Assembly: GCF_027913215.1 (NCBI RefSeq)
Contig: NZ_CP115784.1
Location: forward strand, 186,001 to 250,000
Reading direction: 5' to 3'
DNA from: Paracoccus aerodenitrificans
GTDB lineage: Bacteria > Pseudomonadota > Alphaproteobacteria > Rhodobacterales > Rhodobacteraceae
DNA: 64,000 nt
The notes beneath the pieces were generated by a model, which saw nothing but the letters and a program-made list of their open reading frames with translations, made no database searches and had not been told where the DNA came from. Positions 17,737 to 26,516 of the stretch are shown piece by piece (within the stretch, counting starts at the first letter, position 1; every line of letters begins with the position of its first letter). The translations under genes and the position numbers were made by a program.

Positions 17737-19155
17737 ATGAGCGACGTTCCACAAACACGTTGGGCAGATCTTTTTCGCGCCGGTAATGCTGGTGTCATGC
17801 CACTACTGGCCGGTGGCGTCATGCTGCATGCCGTCAATGTCTTCCTGGCTGTCGCTCTTCTGCCCTCCGCGGTCAGTGAAATCGGCGGCCTGACATTTTT
17901 TGCATGGGCGACGACCGTTTTCGTTGTGACCTCGATTTCCGCTGCGGCTCTAGGTGCCAGTCTTCTGCAGTATTCGGGCCCGGCACGTGCCTATCTTATT
18001 GCGGGGTGTGTCTTCATTGCAGGATCAGCACTATGCGCCGTCGCGCCTCGAATGACGGTCTTGCTCGTCGGCCGTGCCATCCAGGGGTTCGGAGGCGGCC
18101 TTATGGTAGCCATGTCCTACGCACTGATTGGGGTCATGCTGGACAGGCCACTTTGGTCAAGGGCGATGGCACTGATTTCCGGAATGTGGGGTGTTGGAAC
18201 TCTGTTGGGACCGGGGTTAGGAGGCATGTTTGCCGAGTACGGAATGTGGCGCGGCGCATTCTGGACACTTGTTGCGCTTGGTGCAGTATTTACCGCATTG
18301 TCCGTCCTAAGGATGCCCTCAAGGTCTCGTGCGCAGACTTTGCAGCCGATCGCCTGGACGCAGCTATGCTTGCTGTCGCTGGCAGTCCTTGCGCTTTCGG
18401 CGGCAAGTGTCTTGCCGGAAACCTGGCAGATGATTGCCGCGATTACGTCGGGCGTCCTGGTCACCGCAGCTTTGATCGCGGTCGAGCGCAGATCACGCCG
18501 AAAGCTTCTTCCCGATGGTGCAACATTGCCGAACGCAGTGTTGGGCAGGCTTTACCTGATCATGATGCTTCTGGCGATCACCGTAACAAGCGTGGATGTC
18601 TTTGTTCCGTTGTTCTTGCAGGTCCTGCACGGAGTATCACCGCTGATAGCCGGATATATGGCGGCGCTGATCGCTTTCGGCTGGATGGCAGGGTCAGTCT
18701 TGAATGCAGATGAACACGGCCCGCTAAAGGTGATTGCAATCAGGCTTGCGCCCTGGGTTTCGTTCATTTCGCTGATGTTTCTGGCTTGGGCCATGCCACA
18801 AGACGAATGGCGTGGGGTTGCCGGACTGCTGGCGATTTCCGCTGCATTGTTCGCGACGGGAATTGGCGTCGGTCTGATCTGGCCGCAGCTGCTCAGCTTC
18901 GTCGTTGTCGTCGCCCCGGATGAACAGGCAGACCTTGCCTCGGCTTCGATTTCGACCGTGCAGCTCTTTGCCACCGCATTCGGTGCCTCGTGTGCCGCGA
19001 TAATCGTCAATCTTGTCGGTGCGCCGGACGACAATGCTCTTGGCGCTCCGGAAGCAGCAGCACGGTGGCTTTTCGCGATATGTGCCCTCGCGCCGCTCGC
19101 TTCGGCATTGCCGCTTTCGCGAAGCCCTCTCATCAACACGCGAGGGTCGCAATGA
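17737..19155 (+). CDS. MFS transporter in the hydrolase operon
   Basis: The product has 472 residues with about 12-14 hydrophobic segments. TM1 is NVFLAVALLPSAVSEIGG, with little of the canonical motif A after TM2. The segment VGRAIQGFGGGLMVAMSYAL fits TM4 of drug-exporting MFS proteins. It is tightly coupled to the hydrolase gene upstream and lies ahead of the nitrilase gene. The direction of transport is not certain: with hydrolytic enzymes it could be uptake, though the sequence type favours efflux. Confidence 0.85.
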   Translation: MSDVPQTRWADLFRAGNAGVMPLLAGGVMLHAVNVFLAVALLPSAVSEIGGLTFFAWATTVFVVTSISAAALGASLLQYSGPARAYLIAGCVFIAGSALCAVAPRMTVLLVGRAIQGFGGGLMVAMSYALIGVMLDRPLWSRAMALISGMWGVGTLLGPGLGGMFAEYGMWRGAFWTLVALGAVFTALSVLRMPSRSRAQTLQPIAWTQLCLLSLAVLALSAASVLPETWQMIAAITSGVLVTAALIAVERRSRRKLLPDGATLPNAVLGRLYLIMMLLAITVTSVDVFVPLFLQVLHGVSPLIAGYMAALIAFGWMAGSVLNADEHGPLKVIAIRLAPWVSFISLMFLAWAMPQDEWRGVAGLLAISAALFATGIGVGLIWPQLLSFVVVVAPDEQADLASASISTVQLFATAFGASCAAIIVNLVGAPDDNALGAPEAAARWLFAICALAPLASALPLSRSPLINTRGSQ

Positions 19156-19332
19156 GGCCGGGTCAGGCCCACGGTGCATTGAGACCCAGCGCTGCTACAT
19201 AGGCAGCTTGCTATCGCCACCCAGACCATTCCGGCGCTGGACAAGATGTACGGCGAGACTCTGCCGACCCGTCGAAAGTTTCCATCTGGCGCGCCGCCCG
19301 CGTCGAAGACACAGATCGAATTGGAACACACT

Positions 19333-20103
19333 ATGAAAGTCGCAACCGCCGAATTCCCCGATGAAGCAGAGCGATACGAGGCTGCGATTGAAGGCATCGC
19401 GCATCATGTCGCGGGTGAGAAGCCGGATTTGCTTGTTCTGCCCGAAATGCCATTCACTCCGTGGATTTTCTGCGTCGATAGGTTTGATACCAACCAATGG
19501 AAGAAGACTGTCGAAACCCACGCCATGTGGCTTGAGCGTTTTGCCAGTGACGTAAGCGCTCCGTTGATCACGTCTCGTCCAGCCAATTTGGATGGGAAAC
19601 GGCTGAATCAGGCCATCTACCTTGACGATCAACGCCAGATTCACCCCCTGCGCAGCAAGTATTATCTGCCCGACGACTATCCGGCGGTCGAAGCGCCTTG
19701 GTTTGATCGCGGAGATGTGCCGGGCGAGGTGTTTGAACTGGGCGGATGTCAGATCGGGGTGCAGCTGTGCAGTGAGCTGATATACGCAGAAACCCCGCGC
19801 AAGCTGGGGCGGAACGGAGCAGAGATCATCGTGCAGTCGCGGGCAACTGGCAATACACCACGCTGGCGGGCAGCTTCGGTCCTGGGCGCAGGAACATCGG
19901 GGGCTTTTGTGATCGGGGCAAACCGCCGCTCGGTCGCACGGGATTGGTTCACCGGCGGCAGTTGGGTGTATTCGCCAGAGGGTGATCTACTGGCGGAAAC
20001 GTCGGCGGACCAGCCTGTTGTTTCGGTGGAAATTGATCTGTCTCGGTCGAAAGCTGCCAAGCAGGAATACCCCGTGACGATGATCAACCGCTATGGCGAA
20101 TAA
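19333..20103 (+). CDS. Carbon-nitrogen hydrolase (nitrilase superfamily)
   Basis: The product has 256 residues from MKVATAEFPDEAERY; an upstream in-frame ATG adds 29 residues without homology. The nitrilase triad is complete: E38 in LVLPEMPF, K109 in RSKYYLPDDYP, and C146 in GVQLCSELIY. Members cleave amides, carbamoyl groups or nitriles in the cytosol. The fine substrate group cannot be assigned. About 180 bp after the MFS stop and on the same strand, it is the likely last gene of the LysR-controlled operon. Confidence 0.87.
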   Translation: MKVATAEFPDEAERYEAAIEGIAHHVAGEKPDLLVLPEMPFTPWIFCVDRFDTNQWKKTVETHAMWLERFASDVSAPLITSRPANLDGKRLNQAIYLDDQRQIHPLRSKYYLPDDYPAVEAPWFDRGDVPGEVFELGGCQIGVQLCSELIYAETPRKLGRNGAEIIVQSRATGNTPRWRAASVLGAGTSGAFVIGANRRSVARDWFTGGSWVYSPEGDLLAETSADQPVVSVEIDLSRSKAAKQEYPVTMINRYGE

Positions 20104-20121
20104 GGAAAGGACTGCGCAAGG

Positions 20122-20238
20122 ACACGGCAGACGGAAATCGTTATGTTGGACTACATCAACAGGTTCTTTAATCCGCGCTGCAGGCATTCGGCCCTCGGCA
20201 GGAAAAGCCCGGTCGCCTTCGAGAGCAAGGCCGCCTGA
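20122..20238 (+). pseudogene. C-terminal remnant of an IS3-family transposase (OrfB)
   Basis: The frame encodes LDYINRFFNPRCRHSALGRK followed by SPVAFESKAA and a stop, the typical C-terminus of IS3 OrfB. The rest of the element is absent. The following 270 bp up to the LysR gene show no recognisable gene. Confidence 0.82.
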
Positions 20239-20511
20239 AAGAGCGAATAACCCAGCAGTTTTCCGAAGCAAGTCCACGGAGCTGCTACTTCGTTTCGCTG
20301 CCGTTGGCGCAGATATCATTGGCCAGCGTTGCGTTGCCGGTGGCCAGCAAGCTGCGGAAAGCAGGTATCGCGGTAGCGCAAATTGCAGGTGCTGTAACGT
20401 CGAAAGTGCAAAAAATTTAGCTGTGCTTTGCCAAAGCAAAGTCGAAGTTTGCCAAAAAGCCGTTGTGACGGTAGCCACGTATGAGGCGAAAGATGAAAGA
20501 AATCCTGTCGT

Positions 20512-21396
20512 TCAATTGAACGCTTCAATCAAGAAGTCCAGAAAGGCGCGAGTTTTTGGGGCGATATGTCGCCTTGAAGGATAAACGGCATAGAGTGTCG
20601 TTTCGACCGTATTCCAGTCTTCCAGGGCAGATTGCAGTCGTCCATGTTCCAAATCCTCCTCGACATAGGGTCGCGGCATCAGGCTAACGCCGAAGCCCGC
20701 TCGCAGCGCGTCCCGTACGGCAAGGCTTGATGAAACGGAATATCTTGCATCGACAGCAATACGTTCGATGTGACCGCTCTTTTTGAACTCCCATGTGTCC
20801 GCATGACCCGAGAGGCTGAACCGTATATGGTCCAATGCTTTCAGATCGGAAGGCGTTTCTGGGGTGCCGCGTTTTTCGAAATAGGACGGCGCTGCGCACA
20901 GCACGTGGGGCATGATTGCGAGCTTTCGTGCGATCAGGCTGGAATCTTCAAGACTGTCGCTGGCACGAATGGCAAGGTCGAACCCTTCGCGGACAATATC
21001 GACACGCCTGTCATCAAGATCGAGTTCGAGACTCAGATCGGGAAATTGCGCCAGAAACGACGGAAGTGCCGACGAGAGCCGCGTCAAGGTGACGGTCATT
21101 GGCGCGTTGACACGCAATGTGCCGCTCGGAGATGTCTTGATAGGACATAGGGCCTGGTCCGCTTCGGCGAGCGCATCCAGTCCGCGCGTGACATGGTCCA
21201 AATAGAGCCGCCCCTCTTCGGTCAGTGCCATGCGCCGGGTTGTCCGGTTGATAAGGCGCGCGCCCACATGAGCCTCCAACTCAGCGATGTTCTTGCTGAT
21301 CGCAGCGGGTGACAGCCCTAGCTTACGACCGGCTTCTGCGAAACTTTTCAGCTCCGCCACGCGACGAAAAATTGTCAGGGCGGTAAGGCGGTCCAT
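20512..21396 (-). CDS. LysR-family transcriptional regulator
   Basis: The product has 294 residues from MDRLTALTIFRRVAELKSF; an ATG five codons upstream is also possible. The HTH is in AGRKLGLSPAAISKNIAELE, with the wing NRTTRRMALTEEG. The effector domain includes FDLAIRASDSLEDSSLIARK, characteristic of the large CrgA-like group. It is divergent from the nitroreductase-EamA pair and so likely controls it. Confidence 0.9.
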   Translation of the reverse strand: MDRLTALTIFRRVAELKSFAEAGRKLGLSPAAISKNIAELEAHVGARLINRTTRRMALTEEGRLYLDHVTRGLDALAEADQALCPIKTSPSGTLRVNAPMTVTLTRLSSALPSFLAQFPDLSLELDLDDRRVDIVREGFDLAIRASDSLEDSSLIARKLAIMPHVLCAAPSYFEKRGTPETPSDLKALDHIRFSLSGHADTWEFKKSGHIERIAVDARYSVSSSLAVRDALRAGFGVSLMPRPYVEEDLEHGRLQSALEDWNTVETTLYAVYPSRRHIAPKTRAFLDFLIEAFN

Positions 21397-21505
21397 CAAA
21401 TTGTTTCCCAATAGTAAATGGTGTCTTTCACATACCCATAATTATCAGAAAATAGTGAACAATGTATATCCTTTATGAAAATTCGAAAGTTGAAACGGTC
21501 TTGCC

Positions 21506-22117
21506 ATGAATCCAACCATATCGCTGATCGAAAGGCGTATCTCCGCCAATATCTTTGATACGTCCCACATATTGACAGATGCCGAGATCGCGCAACTTGT
21601 GCGTTTTGCAGTATGCGCACCAACGGCCTACAACCTTCAGAACTGGCGTTTCATCGCAGTTCGGTCGCCAGAAGCGAAAGAACGCTTGCGCAGCCTCTCA
21701 TATGGGCAGGCGAAAGTGTCGGATGCGGCCGTCACCTTCATCATCTGCGGCGTACTACCCGATCATGCGACCCTTACCGAGCGGCTACGCCCCTCGATCG
21801 AGGCCGGTTTCATGCCGGCTGATATGGCTTCTGGCTGGCAGGAAGGCGCTCGTGCACAATATGCTGATCCTCAAAACGCCCGGGATGAGGCTGTGCGCTC
21901 GGCTACTCTTGGAGCCGCAACGCTGATCTACGCCGCCGAGGCGCTTGGCCTCGCATCTGGGCCGATGACTGGCTTTGACACCGAAAGCGTGACACAGGAA
22001 TTCGGCCTGGCGCCGGACGAGATGCCGGTGCTGCTTCTTGCGGTGGGTCGCGCCGCGCCGGGCAACTGGCCTCAAAAGCCACGTCGCCCGATTGCGGAGG
22101 TTCTGGAAATCTCATGA
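21506..22117 (+). CDS. Nitroreductase-family FMN oxidoreductase
   Basis: The product has 203 residues. The FMN-binding start (ERRISANIF) and VCAPTAYNLQNWRFIAV are typical of NfsB/RutE-like nitroreductases. A later segment AAEALGLASGPMTGFD is the second conserved block. Family members reduce nitro groups, quinones or enones with NAD(P)H in the cytosol. It overlaps the EamA transporter gene by ATGA, so reduction and export may be linked. Confidence 0.9.
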   Translation: MNPTISLIERRISANIFDTSHILTDAEIAQLVRFAVCAPTAYNLQNWRFIAVRSPEAKERLRSLSYGQAKVSDAAVTFIICGVLPDHATLTERLRPSIEAGFMPADMASGWQEGARAQYADPQNARDEAVRSATLGAATLIYAAEALGLASGPMTGFDTESVTQEFGLAPDEMPVLLLAVGRAAPGNWPQKPRRPIAEVLEIS

Positions 22118-23007
22118 AAAACCGCACATCCGATTTGCTGCTGACAGCGATTGCGCCCGTCATTTGGGGCAGTACCTATATCGTCACGACCGAGTTTCTT
22201 CCAAATTTCTCGCCATTGACGGTGGCATTGTTGCGAGCCTTGCCAGCCGGTCTGCTACTGCTTTTGATCGTTCGGAAGCTTCCAGCAGGAATATGGTGGC
22301 CGCGGATCATGATCCTCGGTGCCCTTAATTTTTCGATCTTCTGGTGCATGTTATTCATTGCGGCCTATCGGCTGCCGGGCGGAGTTGCAGCGACATTGGG
22401 AGCGGTCCAGCCGCTGATCGTTGTGTTCATCGCGGCAGCGCTGCTGGGGAGCAGGATACGGTTTGTATCGGTCCTTGCCGCTATCATCGGACTTGCAGGC
22501 GTGGCGTTGCTGGTGCTGACGCCGAATGCGACGCTGGATGCAATAGGTGTCGCGGCGGGTTTTGCCGGGGCTGTTTCCATGGCTTTCGGGACCGTGCTGA
22601 CGCGCAAATGGCAACCTCCGGTCTCACTGCTAACCTTCACTGCATGGCAGCTGACGGCCGGAGGTATTTTGCTTGTACCGGTCGTTCTGCTGTTCGACCC
22701 GAATATTCCGATGCCCACGGTCGGCAACCTATTTGGTTTGGTCTGGCTGGGGCTGATCGGCGCAGCGCTGACCTGCTATCTCATGTTCCGGGGCATTTCG
22801 CGCATCGAACCCGCAGTGGTCTCCCTGCTGGGTTTTCTCAGCCCGGCGACGGCTGTCCTGCTTGGGTGGCTGTTCCTGAATCAAGCGCTTAGCCCGCTTC
22901 AGATCGTCGGCGTCGTACTCGTGATTGGGAGCATCTGGATCGGCCAACGTGCCGACCGCGTTTCCAGTCCCGCTACCCGAAAGGACGAGCCCGTGACTGC
23001 CACCTAG
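22114..23007 (+). CDS. EamA/DMT-family transporter
   Basis: The product has 297 residues with ten hydrophobic segments in two EamA repeats. The first begins LLLTAIAPVIWGSTYIVTTE, with the G-S-T/S-Y hallmark. The second repeat follows after ATLDAIGVAAGFAGAVSMAF. It is an inner-membrane metabolite or drug exporter. The start overlaps the nitroreductase stop. The stop codon TAG is part of a CTAG target where an IS5 element has inserted; an uninterrupted target would give the same stop, so the protein appears complete. Confidence 0.9.
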   Translation: MKNRTSDLLLTAIAPVIWGSTYIVTTEFLPNFSPLTVALLRALPAGLLLLLIVRKLPAGIWWPRIMILGALNFSIFWCMLFIAAYRLPGGVAATLGAVQPLIVVFIAAALLGSRIRFVSVLAAIIGLAGVALLVLTPNATLDAIGVAAGFAGAVSMAFGTVLTRKWQPPVSLLTFTAWQLTAGGILLVPVVLLFDPNIPMPTVGNLFGLVWLGLIGAALTCYLMFRGISRIEPAVVSLLGFLSPATAVLLGWLFLNQALSPLQIVGVVLVIGSIWIGQRADRVSSPATRKDEPVTAT

Positions 23008-23860
23008 GTCATGTTGACAAATGGCGGAGCCAGAGGCGGATTGACGTGATGTCGATGAAACCGAGGTAGCTTTCTGCGGTCTTGTCATAGCGGGTGGCGA
23101 CGCGGCGGGCGTTCTTGAGCTTGTTGAAACACCGCTCGACCAGGTTGCGCAGCCGATAGAGGGAACGGTCGACGCCGATACGCCTTTTCCGCGACTTGCG
23201 CATCGGAATGACCGGCAGCACATTTCGTGCCTCCATGGTCCTGCGGATGCTGTCGGCGTCGTAGCCGCGATCCGCCAGCAGCACACTCGGCTCGGGCAAG
23301 TTGTCAGCCATGACCAGATCGAAGCCGGTATAGTCCGAGGTCTGTCCCGGCGTGATATCCGTCCTCATGGGCAAGCCACGCGCATTGACGCGGAGATGGA
23401 TCTTGGTCGTGAAACCACCCCTTGAACGGCCGAAACCCTGTCTCGGAGTCCCCCTTTAGCGCCCGCTGCCTGATGGTGAGCGCGAACCACGGTGCTGTCG
23501 ATCATCTGGAGCGCGTCCGGGACGGCGCCGCTTTCGTTCAACGCCTCCATGATCTCCTCCCATAGCCCCGCCAGGGTCCAACGTCGGAACTGGCGGTAGA
23601 CACTGAACCATTTCCCAAACTCCTCAGGCAGGTCACGCCATGGCGCCCCCGTTCGAGCGATCCAGAAAATGCCATCCAGGACGAGGCGGTGGTTGGACGG
23701 CCTGCGTCCGTTCGGAGCGCGGACCGTCAGGATGAAGCGCTCGAAGAACGTCCATTCTTCGTCCGACATGAGGTCTCGTGCCAAGCTGTTCTCCATCGCA
23801 GATACCAGCTTGAATCATGCCACGCGCCTCGTGTGAATCCCTTTTGTCAACACAGCCTAG
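23004..23860 (-). mobile_element. IS5-family element, type b (intact)
   Basis: CTAG flanks both ends, and imperfect inverted repeats share GTTGACAAA. The transposase is split in two frames at an AAAGGGGG run (23450-23457). A decayed copy of the same element type lies at 31.2-32.1 kb. Confidence 0.85.
23009..23796 (-). CDS. IS5-family transposase made by frameshifting (type b)
   Basis: OrfA runs from MENSLARDLMSDEEWTFFER to past the first catalytic Asp (LQMIDSTVVRAHHQ). OrfB supplies VLLADRGYDADSIRRTM with the second Asp and LRNLVERCFNKLKNARRVAT with the Glu. The frames meet near AAAGGGGG, where frameshifting would give one protein of about 260 residues. Both halves are intact, so it is probably functional. 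Confidence 0.88.
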
Positions 23861-23943
23861 GTAATTTTATTCAGCGGAGATGTTTATCTATTCTTAACTG
23901 GGAATTAGCAAGCTCACAGGCAAGTAGAATTTTCCTTGAGGTT

Positions 23944-24264
23944 ATGAGCTCTGAAATGAAGAAAATCGAAGATCTTCTTGAAGAAGCCGTCGATGCCTTG
24001 ATCGCGGCGGATGCACAGATGGCGCTGGAGCATTTTTCTAAGGCCATGAAGATAATTTCAAAAGCGCCCATATCAGCCGATTCGAAAATCATCGGGAGAC
24101 TTGAACGAATTTTGTCGCTGGCAGAATCAGCTATGCTGGGTGTTGCGGATGCGCGTGAATATATTTCACGGGCTGTGGATGAGGCGAAAAGTCTGAACTA
24201 TTACGACTTGGACGGGAAGCCTAGGGCTGCAAAAGGTGAGTGCAAGACGTTCGGAAAATATTAA
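23944..24264 (+). CDS. Small helical protein upstream of flagellin
   Basis: The product has 106 residues, is predicted all-helical, and is acidic in its first third (MKKIEDLLEEAVDALIAADA) with amphipathic repeats. There is no signal peptide or membrane segment. I do not recognise the family. Size and fold resemble type III export chaperones such as FliS or FlgN, and it lies 160 bp upstream of the flagellin gene on the same strand, so a flagellin-related chaperone role is a reasonable inference. GAGG lies close to the first ATG; a second ATG four codons later is possible. Confidence 0.65.
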   Translation: MSSEMKKIEDLLEEAVDALIAADAQMALEHFSKAMKIISKAPISADSKIIGRLERILSLAESAMLGVADAREYISRAVDEAKSLNYYDLDGKPRAAKGECKTFGKY

Positions 24265-24323
24265 TTTAAATTGATTGGATTAATTTCTGGAACTGACGAA
24301 GATATTATATAATTGATAACTTG

Positions 24324-24344
24324 GAAACGGGTAAAACCTGTTTC
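24324..24344 (+). promoter_or_regulatory. Hairpin in the flagellin leader
   Basis: GAAACGGGT-aaa-ACCTGTTTC forms a 9-bp stem with one wobble pair, 81 bp before the flagellin ATG. FlbT of Caulobacter is known to act on the flagellin mRNA leader; since flbT is nearby, this hairpin is a candidate target. The surrounding 160 bp are AT-rich and probably contain the promoter. Confidence 0.5.
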
Positions 24345-24424
24345 ATGCAAAAATGCAGGGATACATCCTTTGGGTCAGAATGACTTGAGATCAAATAGCA
24401 AATTCCAATGTTAAGGAAGATAAT

Positions 24425-25651
24425 ATGTCTAGTATTCTGACGAATAACGGCGCAATGGTTGCGCTGCAAACGCTGAAAGATATCAACTCCAAACTGGCTC
24501 AGACCCAGAATCAGATCTCGACCGGTAAGTCGATCAACTCCGCAAAGGATAATGCAGCGATTTGGGCGATTTCCAAGACGATGGAATCGGATGTCGCTGC
24601 GTTCAAGACAATCGACCAGACTTTGGCGTTAGGCGAATCTACCGTTGCTGTTGCGCGTGCTGCTGCCCAGTCGATCACAGATACGCTCACCAAGATCAGA
24701 ACCAAAGTGATTGCAGCACAGGAGGCAGGCACATCTGCAGAGGACCGCGCCAAGTATCAGAAAGATATTGATGCGATGAAAAACGAGATCGCTTCTGCGG
24801 TCAGTTCAGCCCAGTTCAGCGGCAAGAATCTCATCAATGGTTCGACCTCCAGCCCGATGAAGATCATGTCCTCGCTTGATCGAAGCATTGATGGCGATGT
24901 CGCGGTTGGTACTATTGATGTTCAGACTGTTGATCTGCGGACAAGCGGGACGGGTTCGACTGTCGTGGGACCCAGCGGTTCCGCAACTGCGACTGACGGT
25001 GGTGGTGCTGTTACCGTCGGCACCCTGTCCTTCCAGGGAGGCGGTACAGCAATAGCGGCAACTGACGGGTCAGCAGACGCTTCTGACGGTACTGCGCTGC
25101 TGGCGGGCGATGTCATTACGCTGGATCTCGGAGGGACTGAGATCACTTATACCATTCAGGCGGGGGACTCGATGACAGAAATTGTGTCGGGTCTGGACGC
25201 TGCGAAAACCGGCGCATCGATTGCCGGAACGCTGAGCAGTACAGGTGATCAGCTTACTTTCGATAATGGAACCGGCGGTGGTGACATGGCGGTAACTCTG
25301 TCGACCGAGCGGACTGCTGGTGGTGATGGTGGCCTTGCCGCCCTAGCTGGGCTTGATGTTAGCGCCGAGGGCGGGCCTGCAGACGCACTGAACGCGATCG
25401 AAGGTTTGATAAAGGTCGCTGTGGATGCTGCTGCAAGCTTTGGTTCTTCTCAGGGCCGCATTGAAACCCAGCGTGATTTTATCGGCAAGCTGACTGATTC
25501 AATGCGTTCGGGTATCGGAGCGCTTGTTGACGCCAATATGGAAGAGGCTTCGGCTCGCCTCCAGGTGCTGCAGGTGCAGCAACAGCTCGCTACTCAATCG
25601 CTGTCGATCGCGAACCAGGCGCCGCAAGCGCTTCTGTCGCTGTTCCGCTGA
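24425..25651 (+). CDS. fliC: Flagellin
   Basis: The product has 408 residues. The conserved N-terminal D0/D1 helices (SSILTNNGAMVALQTLKDIN, then QISTGKSINSAKDNAAIW) and the C-terminal helix (EEASARLQVLQVQQQLATQS, then IANQAPQALLSLFR) are clear. The middle 130-330 region is Gly/Thr/Asp-rich, exposed and variable. Exported through the flagellar type III system to form the filament. The strong Shine-Dalgarno AAGGAAG lies before the ATG. It is followed by a hairpin and then flaF-flbT, which control its export and translation in alphaproteobacteria. Confidence 0.95.
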   Translation: MSSILTNNGAMVALQTLKDINSKLAQTQNQISTGKSINSAKDNAAIWAISKTMESDVAAFKTIDQTLALGESTVAVARAAAQSITDTLTKIRTKVIAAQEAGTSAEDRAKYQKDIDAMKNEIASAVSSAQFSGKNLINGSTSSPMKIMSSLDRSIDGDVAVGTIDVQTVDLRTSGTGSTVVGPSGSATATDGGGAVTVGTLSFQGGGTAIAATDGSADASDGTALLAGDVITLDLGGTEITYTIQAGDSMTEIVSGLDAAKTGASIAGTLSSTGDQLTFDNGTGGGDMAVTLSTERTAGGDGGLAALAGLDVSAEGGPADALNAIEGLIKVAVDAAASFGSSQGRIETQRDFIGKLTDSMRSGIGALVDANMEEASARLQVLQVQQQLATQSLSIANQAPQALLSLFR

Positions 25652-25659
25652 TCATGATT

Positions 25660-25678
25660 GGGGTGCCTTGGGCGCCCC
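25660..25678 (+). terminator. Hairpin after flagellin
   Basis: GGGGTGCC-ttg-GGCGCCCC, with one G-T pair, begins 9 bp after the flagellin stop. No clean T-run follows, so it may attenuate read-through into flaF or stabilise the flagellin mRNA. Confidence 0.55.
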
Positions 25679-25746
25679 ATTCTTCATTCTGATCAAGGGC
25701 TGCTTGTCCAGATCTGCATGGTCTATTTCTTGACGGAGAATGCCTA

Positions 25747-26118
25747 ATGAACGCCTTTACCTCCGGCGGATATGGTTCGGCCCTTGCCAAGGTTGAAACA
25801 CATCGTGATGCCGAAGCGCGGCTGCTGTCACGCATCAACAATAATCTGCTGTGCAGCATGAAACATATAGCTGATGATTACAGCGCCTTCGTCAAAGCTC
25901 TGCATGAAAACGACCAGTTCTGGCGGCAAATTGCCACAGATCTGGCGGATGACGGAAATCGGCTTCCCGAAGAACTACGTGCGACGCTGATTTCGCTCGC
26001 CGGGTTCGTTGTCGGACATAGCGCTTCGGTAAGAAGAGGGTCGGCATCTATACAGCCACTTGTCGACCTGAATAAAAGCATTATCCGCGGTCTGACGCGA
26101 AACGGAGAAAAATCGTGA
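25747..26118 (+). CDS. flaF: Flagellar biosynthesis regulator FlaF
   Basis: The product has 123 residues, with the family start SGGYGSALAKVETHRDAEAR and a helical body. FlaF is an alphaproteobacterial protein that links flagellin export to its synthesis, acting with FlbT in the cytosol. It lies 95 bp after flagellin and its stop overlaps the GTG start of flbT, as expected for the conserved fliC-flaF-flbT order. Confidence 0.9.
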   Translation: MNAFTSGGYGSALAKVETHRDAEARLLSRINNNLLCSMKHIADDYSAFVKALHENDQFWRQIATDLADDGNRLPEELRATLISLAGFVVGHSASVRRGSASIQPLVDLNKSIIRGLTRNGEKS

Positions 26119-26516
26119 CCGGCCTCGTTTTGAAGCTTGCGCCGAACGAACGTGTTCTCATTAACGGTGCGGTTATCGAAAATGGCGAAAGACGTGGTTG
26201 CATTTCGATTAAGACGCCGAAGGTCAATATCCTGAGGCTGCGCGACGCAATTCATCCCGAGGATGCGACAACACCTGTTTCCCGCGCCTGTTATGATGCG
26301 CAGCTTGTGCTGTCTGGGGATCGCGACAATGACAAGGGGCGACGGGTTCTTTTGCGGAACCTTGAACAGCTTTCGCAGGTATTTGAAGATCGGGATAGCC
26401 GTAAGATTATTGCTCAAGCAACATCGGCGGTGATCGAAGAAAATTTTTATAGGGCGCTCAGGTTATTGCGCGATTTGCTTCCGCGAGAGGCCAGGCTGCT
26501 GGCGGCAGCAAAATGA
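26115..26516 (+). CDS. flbT: Flagellin post-transcriptional regulator FlbT
   Basis: The product has 133 residues; it opens LVLKLAPNERVLINGAVIEN, the classical FlbT start, followed by a KTPKVNILRLRD strand region and a helical second half. FlbT binds the leader of flagellin mRNA and blocks its translation until the hook is complete (known for Caulobacter). It starts with GTG overlapping the flaF stop, and its own stop overlaps the next ATG. Confidence 0.93.
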   Translation: MTGLVLKLAPNERVLINGAVIENGERRGCISIKTPKVNILRLRDAIHPEDATTPVSRACYDAQLVLSGDRDNDKGRRVLLRNLEQLSQVFEDRDSRKIIAQATSAVIEENFYRALRLLRDLLPREARLLAAAK

